64,000 bases of DNA from SZUA-37 sp964472525 (GTDB lineage: Bacteria > Pseudomonadota > Gammaproteobacteria > UBA6429 > Thiohalophilaceae), in the NCBI GenBank assembly GCA_964472525.1, contig CAYYLL010000004.1, positions 105,857 through 169,856 on the forward strand, written 5' to 3'. Below are positions 34,986 through 43,760 of this stretch, piece by piece. The position numbers and the translations under genes were made by a program. Positions within the stretch are counted from its first letter, which is position 1. The number at the start of each line of letters is the position of its first letter. The notes below the pieces were generated by a model that worked only from the letters and a program-made list of their open reading frames with translations, made no database searches and had not been told where the DNA came from.

Positions 34986-37178
34986 CTAAGCCAAACTCAA
35001 ATTCGCATATTCCATCACCAACCACTTACTTCCAACTTCTTCAAAATTGATTTGCACCCGTGCATGTCGGCCTTCACCTTCATAGTTCATGACCATGCCT
35101 TCGCCAAAACTGGGGTGGAGTACGCGTTGGCCTAAGCTGATGTTCATGCCATTATCGGTTTGTGGTGCCTCTGCATAGCGTGATGTTGTTTGAGTTACTG
35201 CTTGTTGTGCAAAACCGGTGACACGAATTTGGTGTAGGCATTCCTGTGGAATTTCTTTTAAGAATCGTGAGGGGGAGGGATAGCTGTCTTTCCCATAAAT
35301 ACGGCGTTTTTCTGCATAACTTAGACTTAAATTTTCCATTGCACGTGTCATGCCGACATAACATAAGCGACGTTCTTCTTCGAGGCGCACAGGATCTTCT
35401 GCAGATAAACGATGCGGGAATAAACCTTCTTCCACGCCACAAATATAAACCTGTTTAAACTCTAGACCTTTTGCTGAATGTAGGGTCATCAGCTGCACAC
35501 AGTCATCCCATTCATCGGCCTGACCTTCACCGGCCTCTAAGGCAGCATGAGATAAAAAGGCCGACAGCTCATCCATGTTTTCGTCTTCGGTTTGCCAGTC
35601 TTCGGCTTCAAAGTTAACCCCGGCCTGAATGAGTTCCTGCATGTTTTCAATTCTGGCGCGGCCACGCTCACCTTTTTCTTTTTTATAATACGCTTCCAAA
35701 CCAGAGTGATGGACAACATGTTCAATTTTTTCGCTTAAATTTAAGTTTTGAATAATATCCGCATGTTCATTGATTAAGTCAACAAACACCTGCAACGCAG
35801 AAATGGCTCGAGCGGTTAATGGTTTACTTTCAATGACACTCAGCACGGCCTGCCATAATGTCATATTCTGCTCGCTAGCCGTTGCGCGCACGACTTCTAA
35901 TGTTTTATTGCCAATGCCGCGTGTGGGTGTATTAATAATGCGCTCAAAAGCAGGTGCATCATTTCGGTTTGCCATTATGCGCAAATAGGCTAACACATCT
36001 CGAATTTCCTGACGGTCAAAAAAACGTAAGCCACCGTACACGCGGTATGGCATACCTGCCATAATTAATGATTCTTCCATCACCCGTGACTGTGCGTTAG
36101 AGCGGTATAAAATAGCACACTCACTTCTTTTATAACCTTCGTTAATCCGTTGCTGAATATTATCAACAACATAATTGGCTTCATCGATTTCATTAAAGGC
36201 CGAATAAACCTGTATCAGTTCACCTTCGGCGTCTTCGGTCCAGAGTTCTTTACCAAGTCGGTCAGTATTATTGGCAATAAGGTCGTTAGCAGCATTTAAG
36301 ATATTGGCGGTAGAACGGTAATTTTGTTCCAGCCGATACATTTCGGCAGGCTTAAAGTCACGACTGTATTGATGAATATTTTCTATTTTAGCTCCACGCC
36401 AGCCATAAATAGATTGATCATCATCGCCTACCGCAAAGACACGACCTGTTTCACCGGCGAGTAACCTGATCCATTCATATTGAATCGAGTTGGTGTCTTG
36501 AAATTCGTCCACCAGAATATTTTGAAAACGTAATCGGTAATGTTGCAATACGTCCGGGCATTTTTGCCAAAGTTCTTTTGCACGTAATAGCATTTCGGCA
36601 AAGTCGATCATCCCCGAACGTTGACATAAAGCTTCGTATTGTTTGTAGATTTCGATCATTTGCAATAAGTGCAAGTCATCCTTTTGACCTCGATGCAGCT
36701 TAATTTGACCCGCCCGTGTCCCTTCGTCCTTGCGCGCATTGATATACCACTGCGCCTCTTTCGCTGGCCACTGTGAATCGTCTAGCCCCATTTCACGAAT
36801 AAGGCGTTTTAGGGTGCGTAGTTGATCGTCACTGTCTAGAATTTGGAAGTTTTGTGGTAATTCCGCTTCCTGCCAATGCGCCCGCAATAAGCGGTGTGCA
36901 ATGCCATGAAAAGTACCCACCCACATACCACTGGCCGGGATCCCCAACAAGGTTTCAATCCGCCCACGCATTTCAGCGGCCGCTTTATTGGTAAAAGTAA
37001 CGGCTAAGATACTGAAAGGAGAGACATTTTCGGCATCAATCAGCCAAGCAATGCGGTGCACTAGCACCCGCGTTTTGCCGCTGCCCGCCCCGGCTAACAC
37101 CAGAGCATGACCGTTAGCATGGCAAACCGCCGCACGTTGAGCTGAATTTAAAGGGTCTAATATTTTCGATACATCCAT
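34986..37178 (-). CDS. uvrD: DNA helicase II UvrD
   Basis: 730 residues from the ATG at 37178, where the protein begins MDVSKILDPLN like E. coli UvrD; a GTG two codons upstream is the alternative. It shows superfamily 1A helicase motifs: Walker A AGAGSGKTRVL near residue 30, VTFTNKAAAEM, DEFQDTN near 220, VGDDDQSIYGWRGA, LEQNYRS, LMTLHSAKGLEF and YVGMTRA. It unwinds DNA in mismatch and nucleotide excision repair. The C-terminal tail (VLHPSFGEGMVMNYEGEG) is the Tudor-like part that binds RNA polymerase in UvrD/PcrA. It is convergent with the Hpt/HD-GYP gene. Confidence 0.96.
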   Translation of the reverse strand: MDVSKILDPLNSAQRAAVCHANGHALVLAGAGSGKTRVLVHRIAWLIDAENVSPFSILAVTFTNKAAAEMRGRIETLLGIPASGMWVGTFHGIAHRLLRAHWQEAELPQNFQILDSDDQLRTLKRLIREMGLDDSQWPAKEAQWYINARKDEGTRAGQIKLHRGQKDDLHLLQMIEIYKQYEALCQRSGMIDFAEMLLRAKELWQKCPDVLQHYRLRFQNILVDEFQDTNSIQYEWIRLLAGETGRVFAVGDDDQSIYGWRGAKIENIHQYSRDFKPAEMYRLEQNYRSTANILNAANDLIANNTDRLGKELWTEDAEGELIQVYSAFNEIDEANYVVDNIQQRINEGYKRSECAILYRSNAQSRVMEESLIMAGMPYRVYGGLRFFDRQEIRDVLAYLRIMANRNDAPAFERIINTPTRGIGNKTLEVVRATASEQNMTLWQAVLSVIESKPLTARAISALQVFVDLINEHADIIQNLNLSEKIEHVVHHSGLEAYYKKEKGERGRARIENMQELIQAGVNFEAEDWQTEDENMDELSAFLSHAALEAGEGQADEWDDCVQLMTLHSAKGLEFKQVYICGVEEGLFPHRLSAEDPVRLEEERRLCYVGMTRAMENLSLSYAEKRRIYGKDSYPSPSRFLKEIPQECLHQIRVTGFAQQAVTQTTSRYAEAPQTDNGMNISLGQRVLHPSFGEGMVMNYEGEGRHARVQINFEEVGSKWLVMEYANLSLA

Positions 37179-37219
37179 AGCCACGAGTATATCAAACTAG
37201 GGCTAAATTCTTACAAAAT

Positions 37220-38935
37220 ATGGCCGATAATATCCATAAGCTCTTAAATACGGAACCATTAAGAACAAATCCATTTATGGCAAACGCTGAAACAATACAG
37301 GAAAAACTACAAGCCCTTCAGGACAACTTTGCAGCAAACCTTCCAGCCAAATTACAAGATATCGAAACTATCTGGATGCGTGTGCGCATTGATAATCAAG
37401 ACAAGGACATAAGCGAGATCATTTTTCTTTGCCATAAATTGGCGGGGGCAGGCACTTCTTTCGGTTTTAAAAATATTTCGGACAATGCACGGCTTCTTGA
37501 AAATGCACTTAAAGACATTCAGCATAACCCAGACATAAAAGGACACGCTCCTTGGGATGATTGCATACGTTCAACGATTGAATCCTATGTACAGCAATTA
37601 ATTTCAAAGGAAAACCAACAACAGATAACAATAAAAGAAATAGCCACTAAAGAATTAAAACCTGACAAACAGAAAAAAGAACAAGATGAACCATTGGTTG
37701 TCTATATTCAGGAAAAAAACCGCTTAGTCGTTAATGAATTGACGTCCAAGTTTAAAACCTATCGTTATAACGTGCGAAATTTTTCTAGCCTCGAAGACTT
37801 GAAATGTGCCATTCAAGATAATGCACCTGATGTTGTTATTATTGACTCAACGCTGTTTAACACACAAACAAAAAAAATATTAACAGCCTTCAAAAAAAAA
37901 TACTATTTCAAAATAATACATTTAGCTAGCACCGGTTATTTTAATGAACGTTTAGAAGCAGTGCGAATGGGAGTGGACTATTATTTCACCAAGCCTGTGG
38001 ATTTTTCACCTATCATTGACATCATTGATAGCCTGTCAGAAAAACAGGTTATCACCTCGTCTAAAGTACTTATTGTGGATGATTCTATTTCTACTTCACA
38101 ATTTTATGCTCTTTCTCTTGAAAATGTGGGTATACAAACAAAAGTTGTTACCGATCCTTTTATGGTGATGGATGAACTCATCGACTTTAAACCCGAGCTT
38201 ATCCTGCTCGACTTGCACATGCCAAAATGTAGTGGCCTTGAACTTGCAGCCGTTATTCGACAACAGAAAAATTATATTAGTACGCCCATTATCTTTTTGT
38301 CCGCAGAAACCAATGCACAAAAACAATTAGAAACCCTTGAAGTGGGGGCAGACGAATTTTTAACAAAACCCGTTAATGTAAAACATTTGATCGGCGTTAT
38401 TAAAAATAAATTAGCACGTTACCACCAACTCAGTGCCTACATGCACAACGATAGCTTAACCGGGTTACTTAACCACACTAGCATTATTGCAAGTTTAGAC
38501 ACAGAAATTGCACGCGCAAAAAGAAAAAACAGCAATCTAAGTTACGCCATGATTGACATTGACTACTTTAAAAAAGCAAATGATACCTATGGCCACCATA
38601 TGGGTGATATGGTTATTAAGAATCTAGCACGTTTTTTAAAACAAAGCTTACGTATTACCGATAGCGTAGGCCGTTATGGTGGTGAGGAATTTGTGGCTAT
38701 CTTACCCGGTATTGACGCCACTGTGGCAAAATCAGTGATCCAGAAAATACTCGATAATTTCTCCAGAATTGAATTTGTTCACTTCAACCATAAATTTAAT
38801 GTTACCTTCAGTTGCGGGATTACTGATTACCTAGCATCTGATTCTGCGAGTGAAATTATTGAATCAGCAGACAAAGCACTGTATGTTGCTAAAAAAGATG
38901 GCAGAAATTGTATACGAGTAACAGAAAAGAAATAG
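37220..38935 (+). CDS. Hpt-REC-REC-GGDEF response regulator
   Basis: 571 residues, soluble. An Hpt-like domain (about 25-125) has the histidine in FLCHKLAGAG near 72. The first receiver (about 160-275) keeps the phospho-acceptor in VVIIDS and the lysine in FTKPVD but has only QE where the acidic pair should be. The second receiver (about 285-400) is complete: LIVDDS, LLDLHMP, FLSAE, LTKPV. The GGDEF domain (about 410-570) has RYGGEEF and the I-site RITD. It resembles the three-part PleD-like regulators. Phosphorylation should switch on c-di-GMP synthesis; the Hpt may feed it. The kinase is not nearby. Confidence 0.88.
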   Translation: MADNIHKLLNTEPLRTNPFMANAETIQEKLQALQDNFAANLPAKLQDIETIWMRVRIDNQDKDISEIIFLCHKLAGAGTSFGFKNISDNARLLENALKDIQHNPDIKGHAPWDDCIRSTIESYVQQLISKENQQQITIKEIATKELKPDKQKKEQDEPLVVYIQEKNRLVVNELTSKFKTYRYNVRNFSSLEDLKCAIQDNAPDVVIIDSTLFNTQTKKILTAFKKKYYFKIIHLASTGYFNERLEAVRMGVDYYFTKPVDFSPIIDIIDSLSEKQVITSSKVLIVDDSISTSQFYALSLENVGIQTKVVTDPFMVMDELIDFKPELILLDLHMPKCSGLELAAVIRQQKNYISTPIIFLSAETNAQKQLETLEVGADEFLTKPVNVKHLIGVIKNKLARYHQLSAYMHNDSLTGLLNHTSIIASLDTEIARAKRKNSNLSYAMIDIDYFKKANDTYGHHMGDMVIKNLARFLKQSLRITDSVGRYGGEEFVAILPGIDATVAKSVIQKILDNFSRIEFVHFNHKFNVTFSCGITDYLASDSASEIIESADKALYVAKKDGRNCIRVTEKK

Positions 38936-38969
38936 TGTGTTATTTATAATATTCAACACAAATTAATAA

Positions 38970-39626
38970 ATGATTTTAGCAAATAAATTTTACGATAAGG
39001 ATGCCTGCCAGGTAGCAAAAGCGTTACTAGGTAAAGTTATCCGTCGCAAGTACAAAAATCATTGGCTGGCGGCTAAAATTATCGAAACCGAAGCTTATTA
39101 CTTAAGCGAAAAAGGTAGTCATTCTTCATTAGGAAAAACTAATAAAAGAATGGCGATGTTTATGCCGCCCGGCACCCTTTATATGTACTATGCCAGAGGC
39201 CATGATTCCTGCAATATCAGTGTTAAAGGTGATGGTAATGCTGTTTTGTTAAAGTCTTGCGTCCCATTCGCCGATAAACTAACATCAAAGAAGGGGTTCA
39301 AGCTTATGCAGCAACTTAATCCACAAAATAATGGTCAGCCACGATCGATCAATAAATTATGTGCCGGCCAAACCTTGTTGTGCCGTGCGCTGCATTTAAA
39401 AGTAACACGTTGGGATCAACAGGCTTTTGATCCAGATGAATTTTATATTGATGATATTGCTTACCAACCTGAAAAAATTATTCAAACCACACGCTTAGGT
39501 ATTCCTATCGGGCGAGACGAACATAAACTGTATCGTTTTATTGATTTTCAGCAAGCTAAATACTGTACCAGCAACCCATTAACAAAACATAATAAACACA
39601 ACTATTCGATTATTAAATCTTTTTAG
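38970..39626 (+). CDS. mpg: DNA-3-methyladenine glycosylase (AAG/MPG type)
   Basis: 218 residues of the alkyladenine glycosylase fold. The family stretch IIETEAYYLSEKGSH near residue 38 carries the catalytic glutamate, followed by KTNKRMAMFMPPGTLYMYYARG near 55 and GNAVLLKSCVP near 88. It removes alkylated purines by base flipping as the first step of base-excision repair. It starts a short plus-strand run: a lipoprotein gene begins eight bases after its stop. Confidence 0.9.
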   Translation: MILANKFYDKDACQVAKALLGKVIRRKYKNHWLAAKIIETEAYYLSEKGSHSSLGKTNKRMAMFMPPGTLYMYYARGHDSCNISVKGDGNAVLLKSCVPFADKLTSKKGFKLMQQLNPQNNGQPRSINKLCAGQTLLCRALHLKVTRWDQQAFDPDEFYIDDIAYQPEKIIQTTRLGIPIGRDEHKLYRFIDFQQAKYCTSNPLTKHNKHNYSIIKSF

Positions 39627-39634
39627 GACAGCCT

Positions 39635-40285
39635 ATGTCGTTTATTAGATTACAATTTATTAAAAACCTTCTGTTAATCTTTTTGGGTTTAATTATTGTT
39701 GGCTGTTCCACCCAATTCCGTTCAAATATCGAACACAATGTACATTTATTAGAAAAAAATTCCCTACGGCAACAAGGTCTGGTCTTTATTACTCCTACCA
39801 CCATTACCGGTATGGAACAGGATAAACAATACCTTGCTCTCACCTTTAGCCATGCATTAAAAAAAGATCGGCCTGAATTACGAATTTTAGATTTATCAAA
39901 AACATTAGGTATGATTAGTCTGGCCAACATGGAAGATGATTACAAAAAGATGTACGATGGTTATCGTGAAACCGGAATTTTTGATAAGGCAACCTTAAAA
40001 AAACTTGGCAAACTCACCAATAGCCGCTACATCTGCCAACTTAAACTCAGTTATTTTAAGTCCAAAGCACAAGGCCGATGGAGTATACTCGGGCTTAATA
40101 TTTATGACACCGAAAGTGCCAACCTGCGTCTATTTGTGCAGATATGGGATGCCAACAAAGGCATCATTGTATGGGAAGCTGCGCAGGAATTAACCTATGC
40201 TTATGATACAACAAGCGAAGCACCCGTAACATTTGAAAGCATGATTCATTTTGCCGCCAAAGATATTGCTAAAGTGCTGCCTTAA
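39635..40285 (+). CDS. Predicted lipoprotein of unknown function
   Basis: 216 residues. A hydrophobic signal ends in the lipobox IIVGC with Cys near residue 24, so it should be lipid-anchored in the periplasm or outer membrane. The rest is a mixed alpha/beta domain with RYICQLKLSYFKSKAQG near 130 and a WDANKGIIVWEAAQELTYAY stretch near 170, a pattern seen in several envelope lipoproteins related to LpoB or DUF4136 groups. I do not recognise the exact family. It is cotranscribed with mpg upstream and the TusA-like gene downstream. Confidence 0.7.
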   Translation: MSFIRLQFIKNLLLIFLGLIIVGCSTQFRSNIEHNVHLLEKNSLRQQGLVFITPTTITGMEQDKQYLALTFSHALKKDRPELRILDLSKTLGMISLANMEDDYKKMYDGYRETGIFDKATLKKLGKLTNSRYICQLKLSYFKSKAQGRWSILGLNIYDTESANLRLFVQIWDANKGIIVWEAAQELTYAYDTTSEAPVTFESMIHFAAKDIAKVLP

Positions 40286-40298
40286 ATTAAACACGATT

Positions 40299-40595
40299 AT
40301 GTTTTTATCTCAGTTATTTAAAAAATCTTCTCCAACGGGGATACGAGCCAACAGTATCGAATATAAAAATAATAAAGCCATCGTTGATGTGCAAGGACAA
40401 ACCTGTCTCGGTTATTTACTTGCGATTAACAAGGCTGTTGAAACAATTCAAGCTAATACAGAAATTGATTTATTAATCAGCTATCCACCCTATGGAGATG
40501 ACGTAAAAGCATGGTGCAAAGAACGTGGGATAACATTTTTAAATTTTGTTCAAGAGCAGGAAAATAAACGTTGGGGGATACAAATAAAAAAATAA
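40299..40595 (+). CDS. TusA/SirA-like small protein
   Basis: 98 residues from ATG 40299, the first ATG after the lipoprotein stop; the longer frame from 40251 would overlap that gene. The TusA-type two-layer fold is suggested by DVQGQTCLGYLLAINKAV near residue 30, where the family has a CP(M/G)P helix start; here it is CLG, so the cysteine is kept but the proline is lost. A second Cys lies in AWCKERGI near 68. Typical TusA proteins relay sulfur for tRNA thiolation or sulfur oxidation; with an altered motif this one's role is uncertain. Confidence 0.65.
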   Translation: MFLSQLFKKSSPTGIRANSIEYKNNKAIVDVQGQTCLGYLLAINKAVETIQANTEIDLLISYPPYGDDVKAWCKERGITFLNFVQEQENKRWGIQIKK

Positions 40596-40600
40596 TTTGA

Positions 40601-41452
40601 TTAACCAAGCAGTTCCTTTCTCAACACATCAAGTACCATCGCAGTATCGGGTCTAACATTTCGCCAAACATAAAAGGATTCGGCCGCTTGTTCAACTAAC
40701 ATTCCTAATCCATCAGCGATTGTTTGCACACCTTGCTGTTCAGCCCACTGCATAAACGGTGTTTGCCGACCATACATCATGTCATAACAGCAACCTGTCG
40801 TTGTCACTAACTGCTCAGGCAAAGGCGGTAGTTTGCCATGCAAGCTCGCTGCCGTTGCATTAATAATAATGTCAAACTGTTGACCAACCAAGTTGTCATA
40901 ACCACAGCCCTTTATACTACCCAAATCAGAAAAATGATCAGCGAGTTCTTTTGCCTTGCTTTGAGTCCGATTAACCACAACAAGGGTGGTAGGTTTTTCA
41001 TTTAATAAAGGTGCCAACACGCCACGCGCCGCGCCACCGGCCCCCATTAATAACACACGTTGTTGATTGAGGTTTAGCTTATAATTATTTTTTAAATCAT
41101 TAACCAAGCCCATACCATCGGTATTATCACCATACAGTGTGCCATTTTCTAAAAATTTAATGGTATTAATTGCGCCAGCACGTTCTGCACGTTCACTGCG
41201 CTCATCCACTAACGCCCAAGCTTCTTCCTTAAACGGTACGGTAATATTTAACCCCTTCCCTTTATGTGCGGCAAAATTTCCCACCGCCTGCTTAAAGCCA
41301 CCCACATCAACTTGAATAGCGGTGTAATTGATGGATTGTTGTGTTTGTGCGGCAAACAATGAATGTATTTGCGGGCTTTTACTATGCTTAATGGGGTTGC
41401 CCATCACCGCGTATTCATCAACACGCGGCTCAAAATCAAAGATGTCGGTCAT
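40601..41452 (-). CDS. aroE: Shikimate dehydrogenase (NADP+)
   Basis: 283 residues. Substrate site motifs are NPIKHSKSP near residue 20, NITVPFKEEAW near 73 with the catalytic lysine, and GDNTDGMGLVNDL near 112. The NADP-binding Rossmann loop is LLMGAGGAARGVLAPL near 137, followed by VNRTQSKA, where the Arg favours NADPH. It reduces 3-dehydroshikimate in aromatic amino acid synthesis. It lies 49 bases downstream of pit on the same strand, and convergent with the TusA-like gene with only five bases between stops. Confidence 0.95.
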   Translation of the reverse strand: MTDIFDFEPRVDEYAVMGNPIKHSKSPQIHSLFAAQTQQSINYTAIQVDVGGFKQAVGNFAAHKGKGLNITVPFKEEAWALVDERSERAERAGAINTIKFLENGTLYGDNTDGMGLVNDLKNNYKLNLNQQRVLLMGAGGAARGVLAPLLNEKPTTLVVVNRTQSKAKELADHFSDLGSIKGCGYDNLVGQQFDIIINATAASLHGKLPPLPEQLVTTTGCCYDMMYGRQTPFMQWAEQQGVQTIADGLGMLVEQAAESFYVWRNVRPDTAMVLDVLRKELLG

Positions 41453-41501
41453 GCCGTTTATTCCTGAGAGTTGTTTTCTAGCTTTTTACTGTGCGTATCG
41501 C

Positions 41502-42755
41502 TTAAGAAAAGATACCTTTAAGCATAAAGAATATCACAATAGAAAGCACTGCACCGGCGGGAAGAGTAATAATCCACGACATAAAAATAGTTCGCACAAC
41601 ATTCATATTGAGCGCAGCGATACCTCGTGCCATCCCCACACCAAGAACAGCGCCAACTAAAGTATGCGTAGTTGAAATGGGTAAGCCAGTACCCGATGCG
41701 ATCACCACCGTAGTCGCGGCGGCTAATGTTGCGGCAAAACCCCGGCTCGGCGTGAGTTCGGTAATATTAGTTCCCACAGTCGCAATCACTTTTTTGCCGT
41801 AGGTAATAAGTCCGGCAACAATACCAAACCCGCCTAGCAATAAAATCCATGTCGGCATCACCGATTTTTGTGCAACCTGCCCACCGCTTTCAACAATACT
41901 TACCACAGCAGCTAATGGCCCAACTGCATTTGCAACATCATTTGAACCATGCGCAAAGGCCATTGCAGAAGCAGTGAACATCATCAACACACCAAACACT
42001 TTTTCAACATTGGTAAAGTGATAGTCATGATCGGCATCCGGATCAAACTTTAGTTTATTTATAAAAAACTTGCCCACGAACATCGCAATTACACCCATAA
42101 TAATCGCAACACCGTAAGCTTCCAAGATAGTTAACTCTAGGCCAACGTGTTTTAAACCCTTAAATAAGGTGACCAACGCAATAATAAAACCAACCAGAAA
42201 AATATAATAGGGTACATATTTTTTTGCCGCTTGAAACGGCTTGTCGGCATCAAAAATTAAACACTGCACACTACGAAACAGGGCATAGGCAACAACACCG
42301 GCAAGAATAGGCGACACAACCCAGCTCATCGCAATAGTGCCGACCTTAGCCCAGTTAACCGCATCAATACCAATGCCCACCGAAGCGAAGCCAACGATGG
42401 CACCCACAATAGAATGTGTTGTCGATACCGGCCAACCCGCCCGGGTTGCCACCAATAACCAGATACCAGCCGCAAGTAATGATGCTAGCATCCCATAAAT
42501 TAAAAGTTCGGGGCTATCAACAAATAAGTTGCTGTCCATCATCCCTTTACGAATAGTCGCGGTTACCTGGCCACCGGCTAAATAGGCGCCTAAAAATTCA
42601 AAAATAGCAGCGATGATAATCGCCTGTTTAATGGTTAAGGCTTTTGAACCTACCGATGTGGCCATCGCGTTGGCAACATCATTAGCACCCACACCCCACG
42701 CCATAAATAAACCAAAAACACAGGCTAAAACAATAAATATTATTCCAAAATCCAT
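41502..42755 (-). CDS. pit: Low-affinity inorganic phosphate transporter Pit
   Basis: 417 residues and about 11 membrane helices. Both signature repeats are visible: GVGANDVANAMATSVG near residue 22 and HGSNDVANAVGPLAA near 270, each followed by a PVSTTHS or PISTTHT segment. It should move metal-phosphate or sodium/proton-coupled phosphate. The DUF47 (PhoU-like) gene lies 68 bases upstream on the same strand, the usual regulatory partner of Pit. Confidence 0.95.
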   Translation of the reverse strand: MDFGIIFIVLACVFGLFMAWGVGANDVANAMATSVGSKALTIKQAIIIAAIFEFLGAYLAGGQVTATIRKGMMDSNLFVDSPELLIYGMLASLLAAGIWLLVATRAGWPVSTTHSIVGAIVGFASVGIGIDAVNWAKVGTIAMSWVVSPILAGVVAYALFRSVQCLIFDADKPFQAAKKYVPYYIFLVGFIIALVTLFKGLKHVGLELTILEAYGVAIIMGVIAMFVGKFFINKLKFDPDADHDYHFTNVEKVFGVLMMFTASAMAFAHGSNDVANAVGPLAAVVSIVESGGQVAQKSVMPTWILLLGGFGIVAGLITYGKKVIATVGTNITELTPSRGFAATLAAATTVVIASGTGLPISTTHTLVGAVLGVGMARGIAALNMNVVRTIFMSWIITLPAGAVLSIVIFFMLKGIFS

Positions 42756-42823
42756 AACGAATCTCCCACTAGTTCGCTATTTACACGACGCTTTATTCTC
42801 ACAACATTTTGTCGTTATAACTT

Positions 42824-43501
42824 TTATTTTGCTAACATTAATTCCAGACGACTGCCCACACGCTGCGCAATATCGGCAAGCTCACCTATCCAGTCAATCA
42901 CTTTATACATAAACATCACATCAACCGGCGGTAAATCTTTTTCCTGTTTAAACAACATGGCTCTTATTCTAACCTGAAGTTTGTCTGTATCATTTTCAAT
43001 TTTGTTTAGTTTTTTAATCATCGATGAAACTAGTTTTATTTCATTACCACGAAAACCTGTTGCAACTAATTCATCTAATTCATTAATTGCAATTTGCGCT
43101 TGTCCTGATGCATCAGTACAGCGTTTTACAAATTCCAGTAATTTTTTGTGCATGGCTGCAGGAAATTCAATTTTTCGCCCTAACATAAGGCCGGCAATAT
43201 CCTTGCTTTTATTGGCAATACGATCCTGCATGGTAAGCACTTCCAATACATCACGACGCGATACCGGCATAAACAAACCAGTGGGTAAATTTAACCGCAG
43301 TGCTTTTTTTAAATCATCCGCTTCATTTTCGAGTGTGGTAATTTTTTGTTGGGCTTTTTCCGCCTTATTCCATTTGCCAGCAATGGCGGCTTCTACAAAA
43401 GGGCCCAATGCCTCTATACAGGCTTGAACTTTTGCCATATGTGCTTGCAAGGGTGAAACTGGCGAACTGCCAAAAAGAGCCGAAATATCGATGGGTGGCA
43501 T
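42824..43501 (-). CDS. DUF47 / TIGR00153 PhoU-like Pit accessory protein
   Basis: 225 residues, all helical, with no signal or membrane segment. Family stretches are ITTLENEADDLKKALRLNLPTGLFMPVSR (not quoted whole; the ENEADD acidic cluster is near residue 52) and DRIANKSKDIAGLML near 92. These are the metal-binding helices shared with PhoU. It is encoded just before pit on the same strand and probably regulates phosphate import through it. Confidence 0.9.
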   Translation of the reverse strand: MPPIDISALFGSSPVSPLQAHMAKVQACIEALGPFVEAAIAGKWNKAEKAQQKITTLENEADDLKKALRLNLPTGLFMPVSRRDVLEVLTMQDRIANKSKDIAGLMLGRKIEFPAAMHKKLLEFVKRCTDASGQAQIAINELDELVATGFRGNEIKLVSSMIKKLNKIENDTDKLQVRIRAMLFKQEKDLPPVDVMFMYKVIDWIGELADIAQRVGSRLELMLAK

Positions 43502-43630
43502 AAATGATTTCCTCCGCTAATAAAGTGTTGCCACTAATCAACTGTTACAATTTTATGACAAACCTATTTTGCGAAGTATAACCATTCTACTTACAACTAC
43601 AACCGGTTTTGTGAACAGATGGATAATCCA

Positions 43631-43705
43631 TTATATGTTGTCGACGGGATATGCACCCTTTGGAAACCCCGTCCACCACAAGTGGACGGGGCATTTAGAT
43701 TTAAA
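43631..43705 (+). repeat. Dispersed intergenic repeat, copy D
   Basis: 75 bases between the DUF47 and hemB genes: TTATATGTTGTCGACGGGAT, then TGCACCCTTTGGAAAC, then a perfect 10-bp hairpin (CCCCGTCCAC at 43667-43676 with GTGGACGGGG at 43682-43691), then CATTTAGATTTAAA. It has the best-preserved hairpin of the four copies. Confidence 0.8.
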
Positions 43706-43760
43706 AGGCTTTGATCTTGATGATGAATATATTACGAATTTAAAGATAAAAATATTTTTC

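Noticed and set aside
14381..43705. Insertion sequences in place of the dispersed repeats.
   Set aside because: Units are 50-90 bp with no transposase gene or clear terminal repeats with target duplications.
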